DNA from: Grimontia hollisae CIP 101886
GTDB taxonomy: Bacteria; Pseudomonadota; Gammaproteobacteria; Enterobacterales; Vibrionaceae
NCBI RefSeq assembly: GCF_000176515.1
Contig: NZ_ADAQ01000012.1
Coordinates: forward strand, 124,001 to 188,000
Reading direction: 5' to 3'
Length of the DNA: 64,000 nucleotides
The first letter of the stretch is position 1. Each line of letters opens with the position of its first letter. A program made the position numbers and the translations under genes. Shown piece after piece: positions 43,588 through 53,712 of this stretch. The notes beneath the pieces are model-generated. The model did not search any database, had not been told where the DNA came from, and was given only the letters and a program-made list of their open reading frames with translations.

Positions 43588-44907
43588 TTGAAATGGAAAA
43601 AGCTCTTAATCGCTTCAACAATAAGCTCACTCTGCACGCCAGCGTGGTCCATGTCTGTCGAACAGGCGGTAATGACAACCATTGCCAACGATCCTGAACT
43701 GAAAAGTGCCTTTAATGATTTCATGAGCAACCGTGAAGACATTGAAGCTGCCGTGGGAGATTACCTGCCCGACGTGAACCTGAATGCAGGTATAGGTTTC
43801 GACCGTATCGACAACAGTGCCACACAGGCGAGCAGTGACAAAGAATTCAATCCCCGCGAAGCCAGTATCAGCCTGACACAGCTTATCTGGGATGGTAAAA
43901 CCAGTGACAATATCGACCGTACCGAGTTTGAAGCCGAAGCCCAGCGCTATCAGTTACTCTCGGATGCACAAAACAAATCTCTGGCAGTGACCGAGGCCTA
44001 CGTTGCAGTGTTGCTGGCCCAGCAACTACTGTCACTCTCAGAAGCCAATGTCGAAATACACGAAAAGATACTGGCTGACATTACTCGCCGTGCTGAATCT
44101 GGCATTGGTTCAACCGCCGATCTGTCACAGGTGCAGGCACGTGTTGCCCGGTCAGTAAGTAACATGTTAGCCGCACGCAGCAACCTGGATGACGCAAAGA
44201 CAGCATTTATGCGACTTGTCGGTGTCGACATCAAGGATCCGGTCGACCCTGAGGTGGACGCGCTATATCTGCCACAAACTCAGGCAGAAGCAATGGAAGT
44301 GGCCTTTTCCACCAACCCAGTACTCAAGCTTGCCACCTATGATATTGATGCAGCGCGAGCCCAGTATCGCCAGAACAAAGGAAATATGTACCCCACCCTG
44401 TCTTTTGAAGCGAGCCAGAACTGGCGAGATGAATCAGAGGGGATCAATGAAGAGGTCAACGAATTCAATGCCATGTTACGCCTTCGTTTCAACCTCTATA
44501 ATGGCGGCACAGATGCTGCCAATACCCGTCGCAGCGCCCACCAACTCAGTAAGTCGAAAGAAATATTCGGCAACGCTTCTCGCCTTTTAGGGGAAAGTAC
44601 GCGCCTTTCATGGAGCGCGTACCAGCTAACCGAACAACAAAAGACATACCTTGCACAACATGTAGATGCCGCATCTGAAACTGTGATTGCCTACGAAAAA
44701 CAGTTCAGGATCGGGCGCCGCACCCTGTTAGACCTGCTCAATACCGAAAACGAGCTGTTCGAAGCAAGGCGAGCATTCCTTAATGCCTACTACGCTAATA
44801 TTACGGCCAAATATCGAGTACTCAACAGCATGGGCACCCTGTTGGATGCCCTGCGGGTTGATATACCTGATGAATGGCTACACCCTGTCATTGAGAAAGA
44901 AGGTTAA
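43588..44907 (+). CDS. lapE: TolC-family outer membrane channel, Lap system
   Basis: A protein of 439 residues if it starts at the TTG at 43588. That codon follows AGGGGG at good spacing and gives the clean signal MKWKKLLIASTISSLCTPAWS. The ORF could formally begin at 43552 but would then lack a proper signal. TolC repeats are visible: two copies of the OEP domain with QLIWDGKTSDNIDR and LRFNLYNGGTDAANTRR, and paired long helices. It forms the outer membrane exit of the adhesin secretion machine. Confidence 0.85.
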   Translation: MKWKKLLIASTISSLCTPAWSMSVEQAVMTTIANDPELKSAFNDFMSNREDIEAAVGDYLPDVNLNAGIGFDRIDNSATQASSDKEFNPREASISLTQLIWDGKTSDNIDRTEFEAEAQRYQLLSDAQNKSLAVTEAYVAVLLAQQLLSLSEANVEIHEKILADITRRAESGIGSTADLSQVQARVARSVSNMLAARSNLDDAKTAFMRLVGVDIKDPVDPEVDALYLPQTQAEAMEVAFSTNPVLKLATYDIDAARAQYRQNKGNMYPTLSFEASQNWRDESEGINEEVNEFNAMLRLRFNLYNGGTDAANTRRSAHQLSKSKEIFGNASRLLGESTRLSWSAYQLTEQQKTYLAQHVDAASETVIAYEKQFRIGRRTLLDLLNTENELFEARRAFLNAYYANITAKYRVLNSMGTLLDALRVDIPDEWLHPVIEKEG

Positions 44908-44910
44908 CCC

Positions 44911-45504
44911 ATGAAACACGTTTTGCTTATCAGCAGCATTCTGATTGTGCTTGGCGGCTGCTCCCTCTCCGCTGACGAGCCTCCCCTGGCTGAGCAACGT
45001 TCCGATCTGTTTGACGCAGACAGCGATGGCGTGATCAACGCCCGCGACTTGTGTGATAACACACCGCAAGAAGCCGTTATCGATAATGATGGATGTCCAA
45101 CCTATCTTTTACTTGAAAGTAACAACTCACTGAGGATCCAGTTTGCAAACGACTCTGCAATTGTGGAACCTGCTTACCGTGAAGCACTGGACAAAATGGC
45201 TGGATTCCTTAAGCTTTATCCCGAAACCTTTCTAGAACTTCAAGGACATACAAGCTCTCCGGGGTCAGATGATTACAACCAGAACTTGTCCATCCAACGT
45301 GCCAAAGCAGTCCAGGCACACCTGATAGAGAAAGGCGTTCCAATCGACCGTCTCACCCTAATAGGTCTGGGTGAAGGCGATCTCATGCTGGCCGACAACA
45401 CGGAAACCACGCAGTTTGTGAACCGCCGCGTGGTCGGTCGCGTCAAAGGATTTAAAGGGGATATCAAGGAAGCATGGACCATCTTTACCCAGCGGGAACA
45501 ATGA
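44911..45504 (+). CDS. OmpA-domain lipoprotein in the lap operon
   Basis: A 197-residue lipoprotein. The signal ends in LGGC. A thrombospondin type-3-like Ca-binding repeat DADSDGVINARDLCDNTP follows, then a C-terminal OmpA/peptidoglycan-binding domain (LELQGHTSSPGSDDYNQNLS, QRAKAVQAHLIEKGV, FVNRRVVGRV). It tethers to peptidoglycan. It sits 3 bp after lapE and 16 bp before lapG, so it is part of the operon. Such an OmpA-like member is common in Vibrio lap loci, though not in the Pseudomonas prototype. Confidence 0.82.
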   Translation: MKHVLLISSILIVLGGCSLSADEPPLAEQRSDLFDADSDGVINARDLCDNTPQEAVIDNDGCPTYLLLESNNSLRIQFANDSAIVEPAYREALDKMAGFLKLYPETFLELQGHTSSPGSDDYNQNLSIQRAKAVQAHLIEKGVPIDRLTLIGLGEGDLMLADNTETTQFVNRRVVGRVKGFKGDIKEAWTIFTQREQ

Positions 45505-45520
45505 TGACTGAGGTCGCCTG

Positions 45521-46189
45521 ATGCGCAAGCGGGCTGCCTTGTTTTTCATCTTCCTGTTGCCATCGATTGTCACGCTTGCACTAGGGAGTACTGACACCCA
45601 GTGGGTCAACAAAGTAGCAGCCTTTTATGGTGAAAGAGCGGGAAAACGCGTCGCAACATGGCGAAACCTTGTTGCACAATCGGCGGCTTTGTCTGAACGG
45701 GAAAAGCTTGCTGTAGTTAACAACTTTTTCAATCAGCTCTACTTTGTCGATGATATCGACTTATGGGGAAAGAAGGACTACTGGGCCACACCGCTGGAGT
45801 TTCTTGGCAGCGCGGCAGGAGATTGTGAAGATTTTAGCATCGCGAAATACTTCACCCTGCGCGAGCTTGGTATCGACGATAAAAAGCTGCGTCTTGTCTA
45901 CGTCAAGGCCATCAAACTCAACCAGTTCCATATGGTCGTGGCCTATTACCCCACCCCTTCCTCCGAACCTGTACTGTTGGACAACTTGGATCCTGAGATA
46001 AAAAAGGCCTCAAAACGGCAAGATCTGCTCCCTGTATACAGCTTTAACGGTAGCAGGCTATGGCTCATGAAAGAACGCGGTAAAGGTGAACTTGCAGGTA
46101 AATCTTCGCGTCTGGGATTGTGGAACGATCTCCGGACACGAATGGGAACTGTGAAGCTGAACAAACCGATCAAAAACTATGATGGGTAA
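45521..46189 (+). CDS. lapG: Periplasmic cysteine protease LapG
   Basis: A 222-residue exported protease of the transglutaminase-like (DUF920) family. The signal MRKRAALFFIFLLPSIVTLALG is followed by the catalytic Cys102 in SAAGDCEDFS, His137 in NQFHMVVAYY and Asp154 in VLLDNLDP. The C-H-D spacings (35 and 17) agree with the known LapG triad. It cuts the N-terminus of the surface adhesin unless held by LapD. Ca-dependent in known members. The ATG at 45521 has GAGG ahead. Confidence 0.92.
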   Translation: MRKRAALFFIFLLPSIVTLALGSTDTQWVNKVAAFYGERAGKRVATWRNLVAQSAALSEREKLAVVNNFFNQLYFVDDIDLWGKKDYWATPLEFLGSAAGDCEDFSIAKYFTLRELGIDDKKLRLVYVKAIKLNQFHMVVAYYPTPSSEPVLLDNLDPEIKKASKRQDLLPVYSFNGSRLWLMKERGKGELAGKSSRLGLWNDLRTRMGTVKLNKPIKNYDG

Positions 46190-46195
46190 ACGTCT

Positions 46196-48127
46196 ATGAC
46201 TTTATACCGGCAATTATTTACATGGATGTTAGCAATATTCTTCCTGCTGATACTGGCAGTGACAGGCATTGAGCTAAACACCACACGTAATTTTCTGCTG
46301 ACTCAGCAATCGGCTGAGGTGAACAACACAATCAACTCGATGGGTCTTGCTCTCGCACCTTATCTTGAGGATGGCGATAAAGTGGCTGTTGAATCGGTTA
46401 TCAATGCCCTGTTTGATGGCGGCTTTTACCAGGAAGTGCGCCTGAGAATGCTCTCGGATGGCAGCGAGATTATTCGCAAATACCCAATACACGTAGAAGG
46501 GGTGCCCGATTGGTACACCCGCCTTGATCTGTTTCCTTCCATCGAAGAAGAGCGCACTTTCACCAGTGGTTGGCTACAGCTGGCTGAAGTCCACGTTGTT
46601 TCTCATCCAGGATATGCCTATCAACAGATGTGGCGATCCACCATCCAGCTCAGTGTCTGGATTGGTATTCTTTTTGTCATCGCTATGTTTGTGATTGCGT
46701 TGCAACTCAGTCGATCTCTGCGTCCCCTAAAAACCATCACCAGCCGTGCCAAAGACATCGCCCGCAACAAATTTGGCGAACCGATTCCACTGCCTCCGAC
46801 CACTGAGCTAAAAACAGTCGTCCGGGCCATTAACCAGATGAGCAGCCAGCTTGAAGCCTATTTTGAGCAGCAAGCCAAAGAAGCCGACAGGCTTCGTGAA
46901 CATGCGTACCGCGATACCGTCTCGGGCCTCGGAAACCGCAGTTTTTTTATTGGCCAACTCAAATCCTGGTTGTCGGAGTCCGGTATCGGCGGTCTGGTGA
47001 TGGTGAAAGTCGACCTGATCACCGATACCTATCGCAATCAGGGCTTCACCCAGGGTGATGCATTGGTAGGCCAGTTTGCCAAGAAACTCAACACTACGCT
47101 GACCGATGCCGATTGCACGGCTTCTCGGATCTCTAAAGACGAATTCGTGATTCTCGCACCCAACGGTACCGGGGAAGATCTGCAAATCATTGGTGAGAGT
47201 GTGATGGCCATTGTCAATGACATGCAACATGACCCCATGGGGATCAGCCCACCGAAAGTCGCCATTGGCCTTGCCGTGAACAGTGTTGACAACCGCGATG
47301 CAAGTGCTTTGTTGTCACAAGCAGACAATGCGCTGACTCAGGCACGCAATACGCCAAATCATCCTATCTTCCTGATTGACCAGACCGAGAATGATGCATC
47401 AATGGGCAAACAGCAGTGGAAGGCGCTGATTCTGGATGCCATGGCGCACGACTGGTTCACATTTAAGTTTCAGCCCGCATCCAGCAGCGACCAGGCCGTT
47501 ATCCATCAGGAAGTGTTCTCTGCCATTGAAAAAGGCGGACAGTATTATGGTGCAGCCCATTTCCTTGGCGCGGTAGAACAATTGGAGTTGGGCGAATCGT
47601 TCGACCGCTATGTTGTCAGCAACATGATTGAGCGCCTGACTGACGATCCGGACCTTGGACCATTGGCCGTTAACCTGACCCAAAACAGTGTCACCAACCC
47701 CTCGTTTATCCGCTGGTTGACCACCACAATGCAAAAACACCGCAACATGGCAGGTCGCCTGTTTTTTGAAATCCCCGAAGGTGTCTTTGTCCGTTTCCCT
47801 GATCACGTCAGCTTGCTGACCGAGCAGGCACACCGCTTTCGCTTTGGTTTTGGTGTTGACAACTATGGCCGCAACTTCCAGTCGCTTGATTATCTCAATA
47901 AATTCAAGCCTTCCTATGTCAAGATCGATTTTGCTTACACCAGCAATCTAAACGACGAGTCGCAAAGCCATGTGCTAGCCTCAATATGTCGTACGGCACA
48001 TAACCTGAATATCACGACTATCGCAACACGCGTAGAAACGGAAGCGCAGCTAAACAAGCTTTCAGAGTTGTTTGTGAATGGCTTCCAGGGCTTTATCTTC
48101 GAAAAGAAATCAGACAATCATGGTTAA
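46196..48127 (+). CDS. lapD: Cyclic-di-GMP receptor LapD
   Basis: A 643-residue membrane receptor. TM1 is at the N-terminus (LFTWMLAIFFLLILAVTGI), and the periplasmic LapD_MoxY-type output domain has the Trp-containing SGWLQLAEVHVVSHPGY loop that binds LapG. TM2 lies at about 152-172, then a HAMP domain (SRAKDIARNKFG). The GGDEF is degenerate (RISKDEFV) and so is the EAL (no EAL triad, VDNYGRNFQSL, ATRVETEAQL). It binds c-di-GMP rather than turning it over. When bound it sequesters LapG and so keeps the adhesin on the surface. Stop overlaps lapB by 8 bp. Confidence 0.93.
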   Translation: MTLYRQLFTWMLAIFFLLILAVTGIELNTTRNFLLTQQSAEVNNTINSMGLALAPYLEDGDKVAVESVINALFDGGFYQEVRLRMLSDGSEIIRKYPIHVEGVPDWYTRLDLFPSIEEERTFTSGWLQLAEVHVVSHPGYAYQQMWRSTIQLSVWIGILFVIAMFVIALQLSRSLRPLKTITSRAKDIARNKFGEPIPLPPTTELKTVVRAINQMSSQLEAYFEQQAKEADRLREHAYRDTVSGLGNRSFFIGQLKSWLSESGIGGLVMVKVDLITDTYRNQGFTQGDALVGQFAKKLNTTLTDADCTASRISKDEFVILAPNGTGEDLQIIGESVMAIVNDMQHDPMGISPPKVAIGLAVNSVDNRDASALLSQADNALTQARNTPNHPIFLIDQTENDASMGKQQWKALILDAMAHDWFTFKFQPASSSDQAVIHQEVFSAIEKGGQYYGAAHFLGAVEQLELGESFDRYVVSNMIERLTDDPDLGPLAVNLTQNSVTNPSFIRWLTTTMQKHRNMAGRLFFEIPEGVFVRFPDHVSLLTEQAHRFRFGFGVDNYGRNFQSLDYLNKFKPSYVKIDFAYTSNLNDESQSHVLASICRTAHNLNITTIATRVETEAQLNKLSELFVNGFQGFIFEKKSDNHG

Positions 48128-50237
48128 AGACCCCTTGCTGCAATCTCTGGTGTATGTCAGCCGATACTTCGGTCAATCCAACTCGCCAGATGCTTTGATC
48201 TCCGGCCTGCCGATTTCTGATGGTTATCTCTCCCCGTTTCTGTTCCGGCGAGCGGCGGAAAGGGCTGGTATCGATGCCAAAGAGAGTCGCCAAACGTTAG
48301 GCTCCCTGTCACCGATGCTTTGCCCCTGCATTTTGTTGCTGAAAGACAACCAGGCTTGCGTGTTGCTAAGCATTGACCATGAGACCGGTGAAGCAGAAGT
48401 CGTCGAGCCACTGACGGACACCTCACCGGTAGCTCGCAAGATTGACGATCTCGAAGATGACTACTTAGGCAGAGTCTTCTTGCTGAAAAAGCAGTTCCGG
48501 TATGATGAACGTTCACCGGAAATTCTTAAAGAACGTCAGGGCCACTGGTTTTGGAGCACACTCTGGGAGTCACGTTCTATTTATCGCGACGTGCTGATTG
48601 CCTCAATTTTTATCAACGCATTTGCGATTGCCACTCCCCTTTTTTCCCGGATTGTTTACGACAAAATTGTGCCAAACCTGGCGTTCGATTCACTCTGGGT
48701 GCTCGCCACTGGGGTGTTTGTTATCTTTCTTTTTGATTTAGTGCTTAAGATGCTGCGAAGCTACTTTATCGATATCTCAGGAAAGAAATCCGATCTTCTC
48801 ATCTCTTCCCGTATTTTTGAAAAAGTCATGGGTATTCGCATGGAAGCCCGGCCACCGTCCGTGGGGGCCTTTGCCCGCCACATGCAGGAATTCGAGTCGA
48901 TACGCGACTTCTTTACTTCTGCTTCTGTTTCCACGCTGATTGACCTGCCCTTTGCCTTCTTTTTCCTGCTTATTATCTGGATTGTCGCTGGACCTTTGGT
49001 AATTGTTCCTATTATGGCGGTACTGCTTCTGATGCTCCATGCCGCCCTTATCCAAAAACCATTACGTCATACCATCGAAGAAGGCTCGCGGCTTTCTTCG
49101 CAGAAAAATGCCAACCTGATTGAAAGTCTTACTGGCCTTGAAACCATCAAACTGTTCGGCGCTGAAAGCCAGTTCCAGTACCGCTGGGAAGAAGCTGTGG
49201 CCCATATGGCCAACTGGGGGATCAAAACCCGTCGCCTGACAGACTCCGTCCAAAATGCTGCTGGCTTTATCCAGCAGTTTGTTAATGTTTCAATGATTGT
49301 CTTTGGGGTGTACCTGATTTCTGCCGGTGACTTATCAATGGGCGGCCTGATTGCCGCCACCATGTTAAGCTCACGTGCAGTAGGCCCCATGGTTCAGTTG
49401 TCGTTGCTATCAACCCGCTATAACCAGGCCAAATCAGCGATGACGATCATCAGCCAGCTGATGGATATGCCTTCCGAGCAGGAAGAGGGAAAGCGCTACA
49501 TTCACCGTCCGATTATCCGCGGGAAAATTGAATTTGACCGCGTTAACTTTCATTATCCAAATTCAGATATCGCCGCGTTACGTGATATCTCTTTCACCAT
49601 CCTTCCGGGAGAGAAGGTTGCTATCATCGGCCGGATTGGTTCAGGGAAAACAACGCTTAGTCGCTTATTAATGGGCCTGTATCACCCCACAGCGGGCTCA
49701 GTACGTATCGATGATACCGATATCAGCCAAATCCATAACATCGATATACGGCGTAGTATAGGCTGCGTACCACAAGACCCCGTGCTTTTCTTCGGCTCGA
49801 TTCGCGATAACATTACCCTAGGACGACCGTTGGCGGATGATAGAGACATCCTGGATGCAGCCAACCGTTCAGGTGTTACGACCTTCACCCAGCGAGACCC
49901 GGCGGGTCTTGAACGTCAGGTTGGTGAAGGGGGAAATCAACTTTCCGGTGGTCAGCGCCAATCTATCGCGATTGCACGCGCTATGCTAGGCCGTCCTCCT
50001 GTCTTGCTGTTGGATGAACCAACCAGTGCAATGGACAACCGTTCTGAACAATACATTAAACAACAACTATCATCCTTGCGCCGGGATGAAACCCTGATCA
50101 TTAACACCCATAAAACTGGCATGTTGGATGTCGTGGACAGAATTATCGTGGTGGAACAAGGCAACATAGTGGCTGATGGGCCTAAACTTGCAGTGCTTCA
50201 GGCTTTGAAAGATGGCAAGGTCCAAAAAGTGGGTTAG
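48120..50237 (+). CDS. lapB: Type I secretion ABC transporter LapB
   Basis: A 705-residue ABC exporter. The N-terminal C39-like domain lacks the protease Cys (degenerate, as in adhesin exporters). Six membrane spans occupy about 165-440 (SIFINAFAIATPLFSRIVYDK, DFFTSASVSTLIDLPFAFFF). The ATPase shows Walker A GRIGSGKTT, Q loop GCVPQDPVLFF, signature NQLSGGQRQS, Walker B PVLLLDEPTSAMD and the H-loop NTHKTGML. The start at 48120 overlaps lapD, so translation is coupled. Last gene of the lap operon. Confidence 0.92.
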   Translation: MVKDPLLQSLVYVSRYFGQSNSPDALISGLPISDGYLSPFLFRRAAERAGIDAKESRQTLGSLSPMLCPCILLLKDNQACVLLSIDHETGEAEVVEPLTDTSPVARKIDDLEDDYLGRVFLLKKQFRYDERSPEILKERQGHWFWSTLWESRSIYRDVLIASIFINAFAIATPLFSRIVYDKIVPNLAFDSLWVLATGVFVIFLFDLVLKMLRSYFIDISGKKSDLLISSRIFEKVMGIRMEARPPSVGAFARHMQEFESIRDFFTSASVSTLIDLPFAFFFLLIIWIVAGPLVIVPIMAVLLLMLHAALIQKPLRHTIEEGSRLSSQKNANLIESLTGLETIKLFGAESQFQYRWEEAVAHMANWGIKTRRLTDSVQNAAGFIQQFVNVSMIVFGVYLISAGDLSMGGLIAATMLSSRAVGPMVQLSLLSTRYNQAKSAMTIISQLMDMPSEQEEGKRYIHRPIIRGKIEFDRVNFHYPNSDIAALRDISFTILPGEKVAIIGRIGSGKTTLSRLLMGLYHPTAGSVRIDDTDISQIHNIDIRRSIGCVPQDPVLFFGSIRDNITLGRPLADDRDILDAANRSGVTTFTQRDPAGLERQVGEGGNQLSGGQRQSIAIARAMLGRPPVLLLDEPTSAMDNRSEQYIKQQLSSLRRDETLIINTHKTGMLDVVDRIIVVEQGNIVADGPKLAVLQALKDGKVQKVG

Positions 50238-50277
50238 AAACGAAAAGACACCATTAAGTGCTTTTCAGGCTACACAA

Positions 50278-50292
50278 TTTTACAGTGTAAAT
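50278..50292. promoter_or_regulatory. parS2 centromere site
   Basis: TTTTACAGTGTAAAT is a perfect match to the chromosome-II parS2 palindrome NTTTACANTGTAAAN bound by ParB2. It lies in the gap between convergent lapB and fapA. Confidence 0.88.
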
Positions 50293-50346
50293 AGTGCTAA
50301 AACGTTAGGCGGACAAAATGGGATACCAGCGCGTCTGAGATATCGG

Positions 50347-52005
50347 CTATGACAACTCAATTTTAATTTCCTTGCCATCGGTGACCAGCTTGCAAGGACC
50401 GTACTCATCCACCAGGTTGATTGATGTCTCTCCTATCTGGCAGTACACCCCCGGAAAACTGTTTTTATAGACTTCAATAAAATAACGCCCATAAAGGGTG
50501 CTAAGCTCTGACGAACTGTTTTCTATCTTGGCTTTGATGTCAGCAATACGTTCAAAGTGGTGCGTTTTTGTCCAGGCGAGACGTTCTATCAGTTCATCAG
50601 GACGTTTGTTTGCTGGTTGTTGTAACAGCTTCATTTCAGCATCTTTAACTTTCATCAGCTGTTCATGCTCGTGATCCAGCTCCTTGGACAGGTTTAATGT
50701 CTGCGACATCAAATCACTGAGCCCAGTAAATGCGTGAACGTAAGTATGGACGCCAGAAGCCGCCCCCAGGGTTAACACCTTCACACAACAATGCGCCACA
50801 TGCGTTCCGCCGGTCAACGCACCAGTGCGTTTGTTGTCATCACACACTATCAGGTTGCTTTCAGTAAAGGTGCGGCAATGCATCGCATGCTGACTGATGG
50901 TGATATCCCCTTTGGCTTCTATTTTTGCATATTGGGCAAACTTTGCGACCACAGACCCATTTGACTTCAGGCTGGTGGTGATCTCTTTCTCGCTCTGTAC
51001 CTGCCTGCCAAGAATACCGTTATGAATAATAATGTCGCCGCCCGCCACCAGATTGGCAGACTCGACGACACCGCCGACAGTGATAGATCCCGTGGCATTA
51101 ACTTTCATTCCCGCATTTACATCGCCGTTGATAATGACACTGCCTTCAAAATCCACATGCCCTGTCGCTACCGTTACTGATTTCATACATAATGCATTGT
51201 CTACTTCAACACCGTCAGGATGAAGGATGGGTAATCCCGCGACTTCTGCAACAATCACGTTCTCATCGTTATTACTGAACTTACTCCCCGGATACAGTTT
51301 CAGAGGAAGGTCATTGCCGGGCGTCGTTGGCAGGATTTCGCCGCTTACACGAAACCCCTCAATGCCTTTGGTAGGAGGAATTCGTTTTGCAATGGGTTGA
51401 CCTTCCTGTACCGTGATCATTTTACCGAGATCGCGCATATCGACGGTACCATCTTCCCTTTCCTGGGGACGTAATATGCGAGATTTACTGTCTTGAACCA
51501 GATAAGCAAGCTTGGAGTCATCACCCGGGATGGGCCATTTACCGTTTGCGATAGGTACTTCCAGGTATTCACCGGGCTTGAGACGTGCAGACGCAGTCAG
51601 TAGCTTTTGCAGGGTTTGTTTCTTTACACCACGTACAATTTGTGCACTTTTGAGCGCCGAGAGAAGATCATTGCCTTTAATAGGCTCACCGCCACATGCA
51701 CCATTAACCCGAAGGAATGCCGTCATTTTTTCGTCATCAAAGCGTGCGCTGACACTGGCGTCACGACGCTCGGCGACAACGACATCATCTGGCTCCCCCT
51801 TCCATTCATCGTTGGAAGCATTGATCTTATCAAGCACTGCTTCAATGGTTTCTTCAAAGCGAAAAAAGCTAGCAACCTTATGTCCTACCAGCCAATCAAT
51901 AATGTGCTTTTTTTCAATGTTGGGGGCATATTGGTCTGCCTTAGGTACCACAGTCATGTATACCCTACGACCATCATTTGACAGCCGCAAAAGCTGTTGC
52001 AGCAT
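50347..52005 (-). CDS. FapA-family (DUF342) protein
   Basis: A 552-residue cytoplasmic protein. The central region has polymer-like beta-helix repeats typical of DUF342 (HVDFEGSVIINGDVNAGMKV, SITVGGVVESANLVAGGDI, GILGRQVQSEKEITTSLKSNGSV), preceded by the FapA N-terminal block around RIPPTKGIEGFRVSGEILP. The C-terminus is a coiled coil (LSKELDHEHEQLMKVKDAEMKLL) ending in a small domain. Family members such as V. vulnificus FapA affect flux of sugar uptake and motility, but the role here is unproven. Convergent with lapB. Confidence 0.82.
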   Translation of the reverse strand: MLQQLLRLSNDGRRVYMTVVPKADQYAPNIEKKHIIDWLVGHKVASFFRFEETIEAVLDKINASNDEWKGEPDDVVVAERRDASVSARFDDEKMTAFLRVNGACGGEPIKGNDLLSALKSAQIVRGVKKQTLQKLLTASARLKPGEYLEVPIANGKWPIPGDDSKLAYLVQDSKSRILRPQEREDGTVDMRDLGKMITVQEGQPIAKRIPPTKGIEGFRVSGEILPTTPGNDLPLKLYPGSKFSNNDENVIVAEVAGLPILHPDGVEVDNALCMKSVTVATGHVDFEGSVIINGDVNAGMKVNATGSITVGGVVESANLVAGGDIIIHNGILGRQVQSEKEITTSLKSNGSVVAKFAQYAKIEAKGDITISQHAMHCRTFTESNLIVCDDNKRTGALTGGTHVAHCCVKVLTLGAASGVHTYVHAFTGLSDLMSQTLNLSKELDHEHEQLMKVKDAEMKLLQQPANKRPDELIERLAWTKTHHFERIADIKAKIENSSSELSTLYGRYFIEVYKNSFPGVYCQIGETSINLVDEYGPCKLVTDGKEIKIELS

Positions 52006-52288
52006 GTAATCCCCTAAACAAATACACTAAAAATACGAACGAACGTCACACTCGCATTCTACCTAGATGAAACACGTTGACAGAAATACCTCGATACCCA
52101 AGTTAGAATCAGATCGCATTAAATTACTGACCTTTGACTCATTTAAGATACTTGTGTCATATAAATGAATTATAGAGAGTTTTGGCTGATATGCTGCCTT
52201 GTCATGAAAGAATCATCGACGTTTGGCGAGAACAAAAACGCACATCAAGGCAGTGCGCTTTTAAATCAGGAAGTTACCTATATCAAGG

Positions 52289-52675
52289 TTAAACAGATAA
52301 CTTGTTGTGGCTTTCATCTGATAGCCACTCATTAAGGCTGAAGCCGTATCTTAACTTGCCATCAAGCTCAACATTCCGATAGATAAGAGAGCCTTTAAGT
52401 GAGGGAAGATCAACCACTTTCAAGCTATAGCTGACATCAAGATCAATCTCATCTGTGGCTAACAACCCCATTCCACTGCGGCTAATATCACGAATAATGA
52501 CAGGATAACCAAAATCATTGTCTTCGCAATCATGATCTAAAGGTGGCGTCACCACATAAAGACGGGCGAGAATACCGCCGCTGCCTAATTCAACACGCTC
52601 CTGAAAACGTTGGCATTGACTCTCCCCCCCTGACTTTTCGATCAGGATGTCGCAGAGTTTATCATAATCATTCAT
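52289..52675 (-). CDS. PilZ-domain protein (putative c-di-GMP effector)
   Basis: A 128-residue protein with a PilZ beta-barrel pattern. DISRSGMGLLA supplies the D/NxSxxG part. An Arg-rich N-terminal binding segment is poorly conserved (QCQRFQERVELG), so nucleotide binding is uncertain. It lies alone, in the same direction as fapA and near the lap operon, which fits a c-di-GMP-linked surface role (inference). Confidence 0.7.
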   Translation of the reverse strand: MNDYDKLCDILIEKSGGESQCQRFQERVELGSGGILARLYVVTPPLDHDCEDNDFGYPVIIRDISRSGMGLLATDEIDLDVSYSLKVVDLPSLKGSLIYRNVELDGKLRYGFSLNEWLSDESHNKLSV

Positions 52676-52935
52676 TTCACCGCCTCCCGCACCGCTAAGG
52701 TTCCTTCCCGAAGTGACGCTTTGATAATCTTTAGCCAGCCCCGTTATTAATGTTACGCATGATGGCGAAACCGGAATACTGACGTTTAATGACTGGCTAC
52801 TTTTATTTGAAATTAGCGAACACCAGTATCAGTAAAAAATGCAAACGTAACCATGAAGTATATTTATGTTTCAATGCATTGGCTGTATTGAATGTTAGAT
52901 AAAAGCACATGAACTTGAGGCTGGCACCCCGCCAC

Positions 52936-52950
52936 ATTTACAGTGTAAAT
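52936..52950. promoter_or_regulatory. parS2 centromere site
   Basis: ATTTACAGTGTAAAT is a full match to NTTTACANTGTAAAN and abuts the 3' end of the PHP phosphatase gene. Confidence 0.88.
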
Positions 52951-53703
52951 CTAAACGTCCCCCATCATTTCAGCAACACGTTTACAACGAATACCAAAAC
53001 GCTTCTTTTGAAAAGCGTCAAACAAGGATGAATCGCTGGTAATGACCTGATCTTGAGAGAGTCCAACACGCTGGATCAACTCAGCCACACTGGCAAAATT
53101 ACCGATATCATGGCAAAAATGCGCATCCGATCCTGTTGTTATCCAAGCCCCCTTCTCTTTGGCTAATACCGCGATTTTCTCGCAATAAGATTCGCTCCCT
53201 TGTCTGGAACCGTTCAATGAAGAATTGTTCAGCTCTATGGCAACACCATGCGTTACTGCCGCATCAACCACTGCCTCAGCATCAATAGGATAGGAAGGGT
53301 TTCCAGGATGGGCGATAGCATCGACAAGTTGAGAGGCAATCGCGCCAATCATCGCTCGGGTATGAATGTCTTTGTTTTCCGGGCGGAAGACGGCTTCATG
53401 CAAACTCGCGTTAACCCACTCCATCTTGGCGTAAACATAGCAGGGCATATCAAGTTCACCTTGTACATCCATGATATTTGCCTCAACACCACGTAAAATA
53501 TGTACGCCGCACAAGGTATCAGGAATCACCTTCTGATTAACAAAGTGCCAATAGTGCGGCGCACCAGGCATGGTACTCGCATGGTCAGTGATACAGAGGT
53601 GGCTCAAACCAACTGACTTAGCCACCTGGGCGTTTTCGATGATAGTACTGTAAGCATGACCACTGGCCACAGTATGGGTATGTGTATCGACGACAAATTT
53701 CAT
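52951..53703 (-). CDS. PHP-domain zinc phosphatase YcdX-like
   Basis: A 250-residue PHP-family phosphoesterase. Metal ligands appear in order: DTHTHTVASGHAYST, CITDHASTMPGAPHYWHF, RGVEANIMD, DAIAHPGNPSYPID, and TTGSDAHFCHDIGNF. This set matches the trinuclear zinc site of YcdX. It is associated with swarming in E. coli, but its natural substrate is unknown. It lies 9 bp after tmcA on the same strand, so likely co-transcribed. Confidence 0.87.
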   Translation of the reverse strand: MKFVVDTHTHTVASGHAYSTIIENAQVAKSVGLSHLCITDHASTMPGAPHYWHFVNQKVIPDTLCGVHILRGVEANIMDVQGELDMPCYVYAKMEWVNASLHEAVFRPENKDIHTRAMIGAIASQLVDAIAHPGNPSYPIDAEAVVDAAVTHGVAIELNNSSLNGSRQGSESYCEKIAVLAKEKGAWITTGSDAHFCHDIGNFASVAELIQRVGLSQDQVITSDSSLFDAFQKKRFGIRCKRVAEMMGDV

Positions 53704-53712
53704 CTGTTATCC

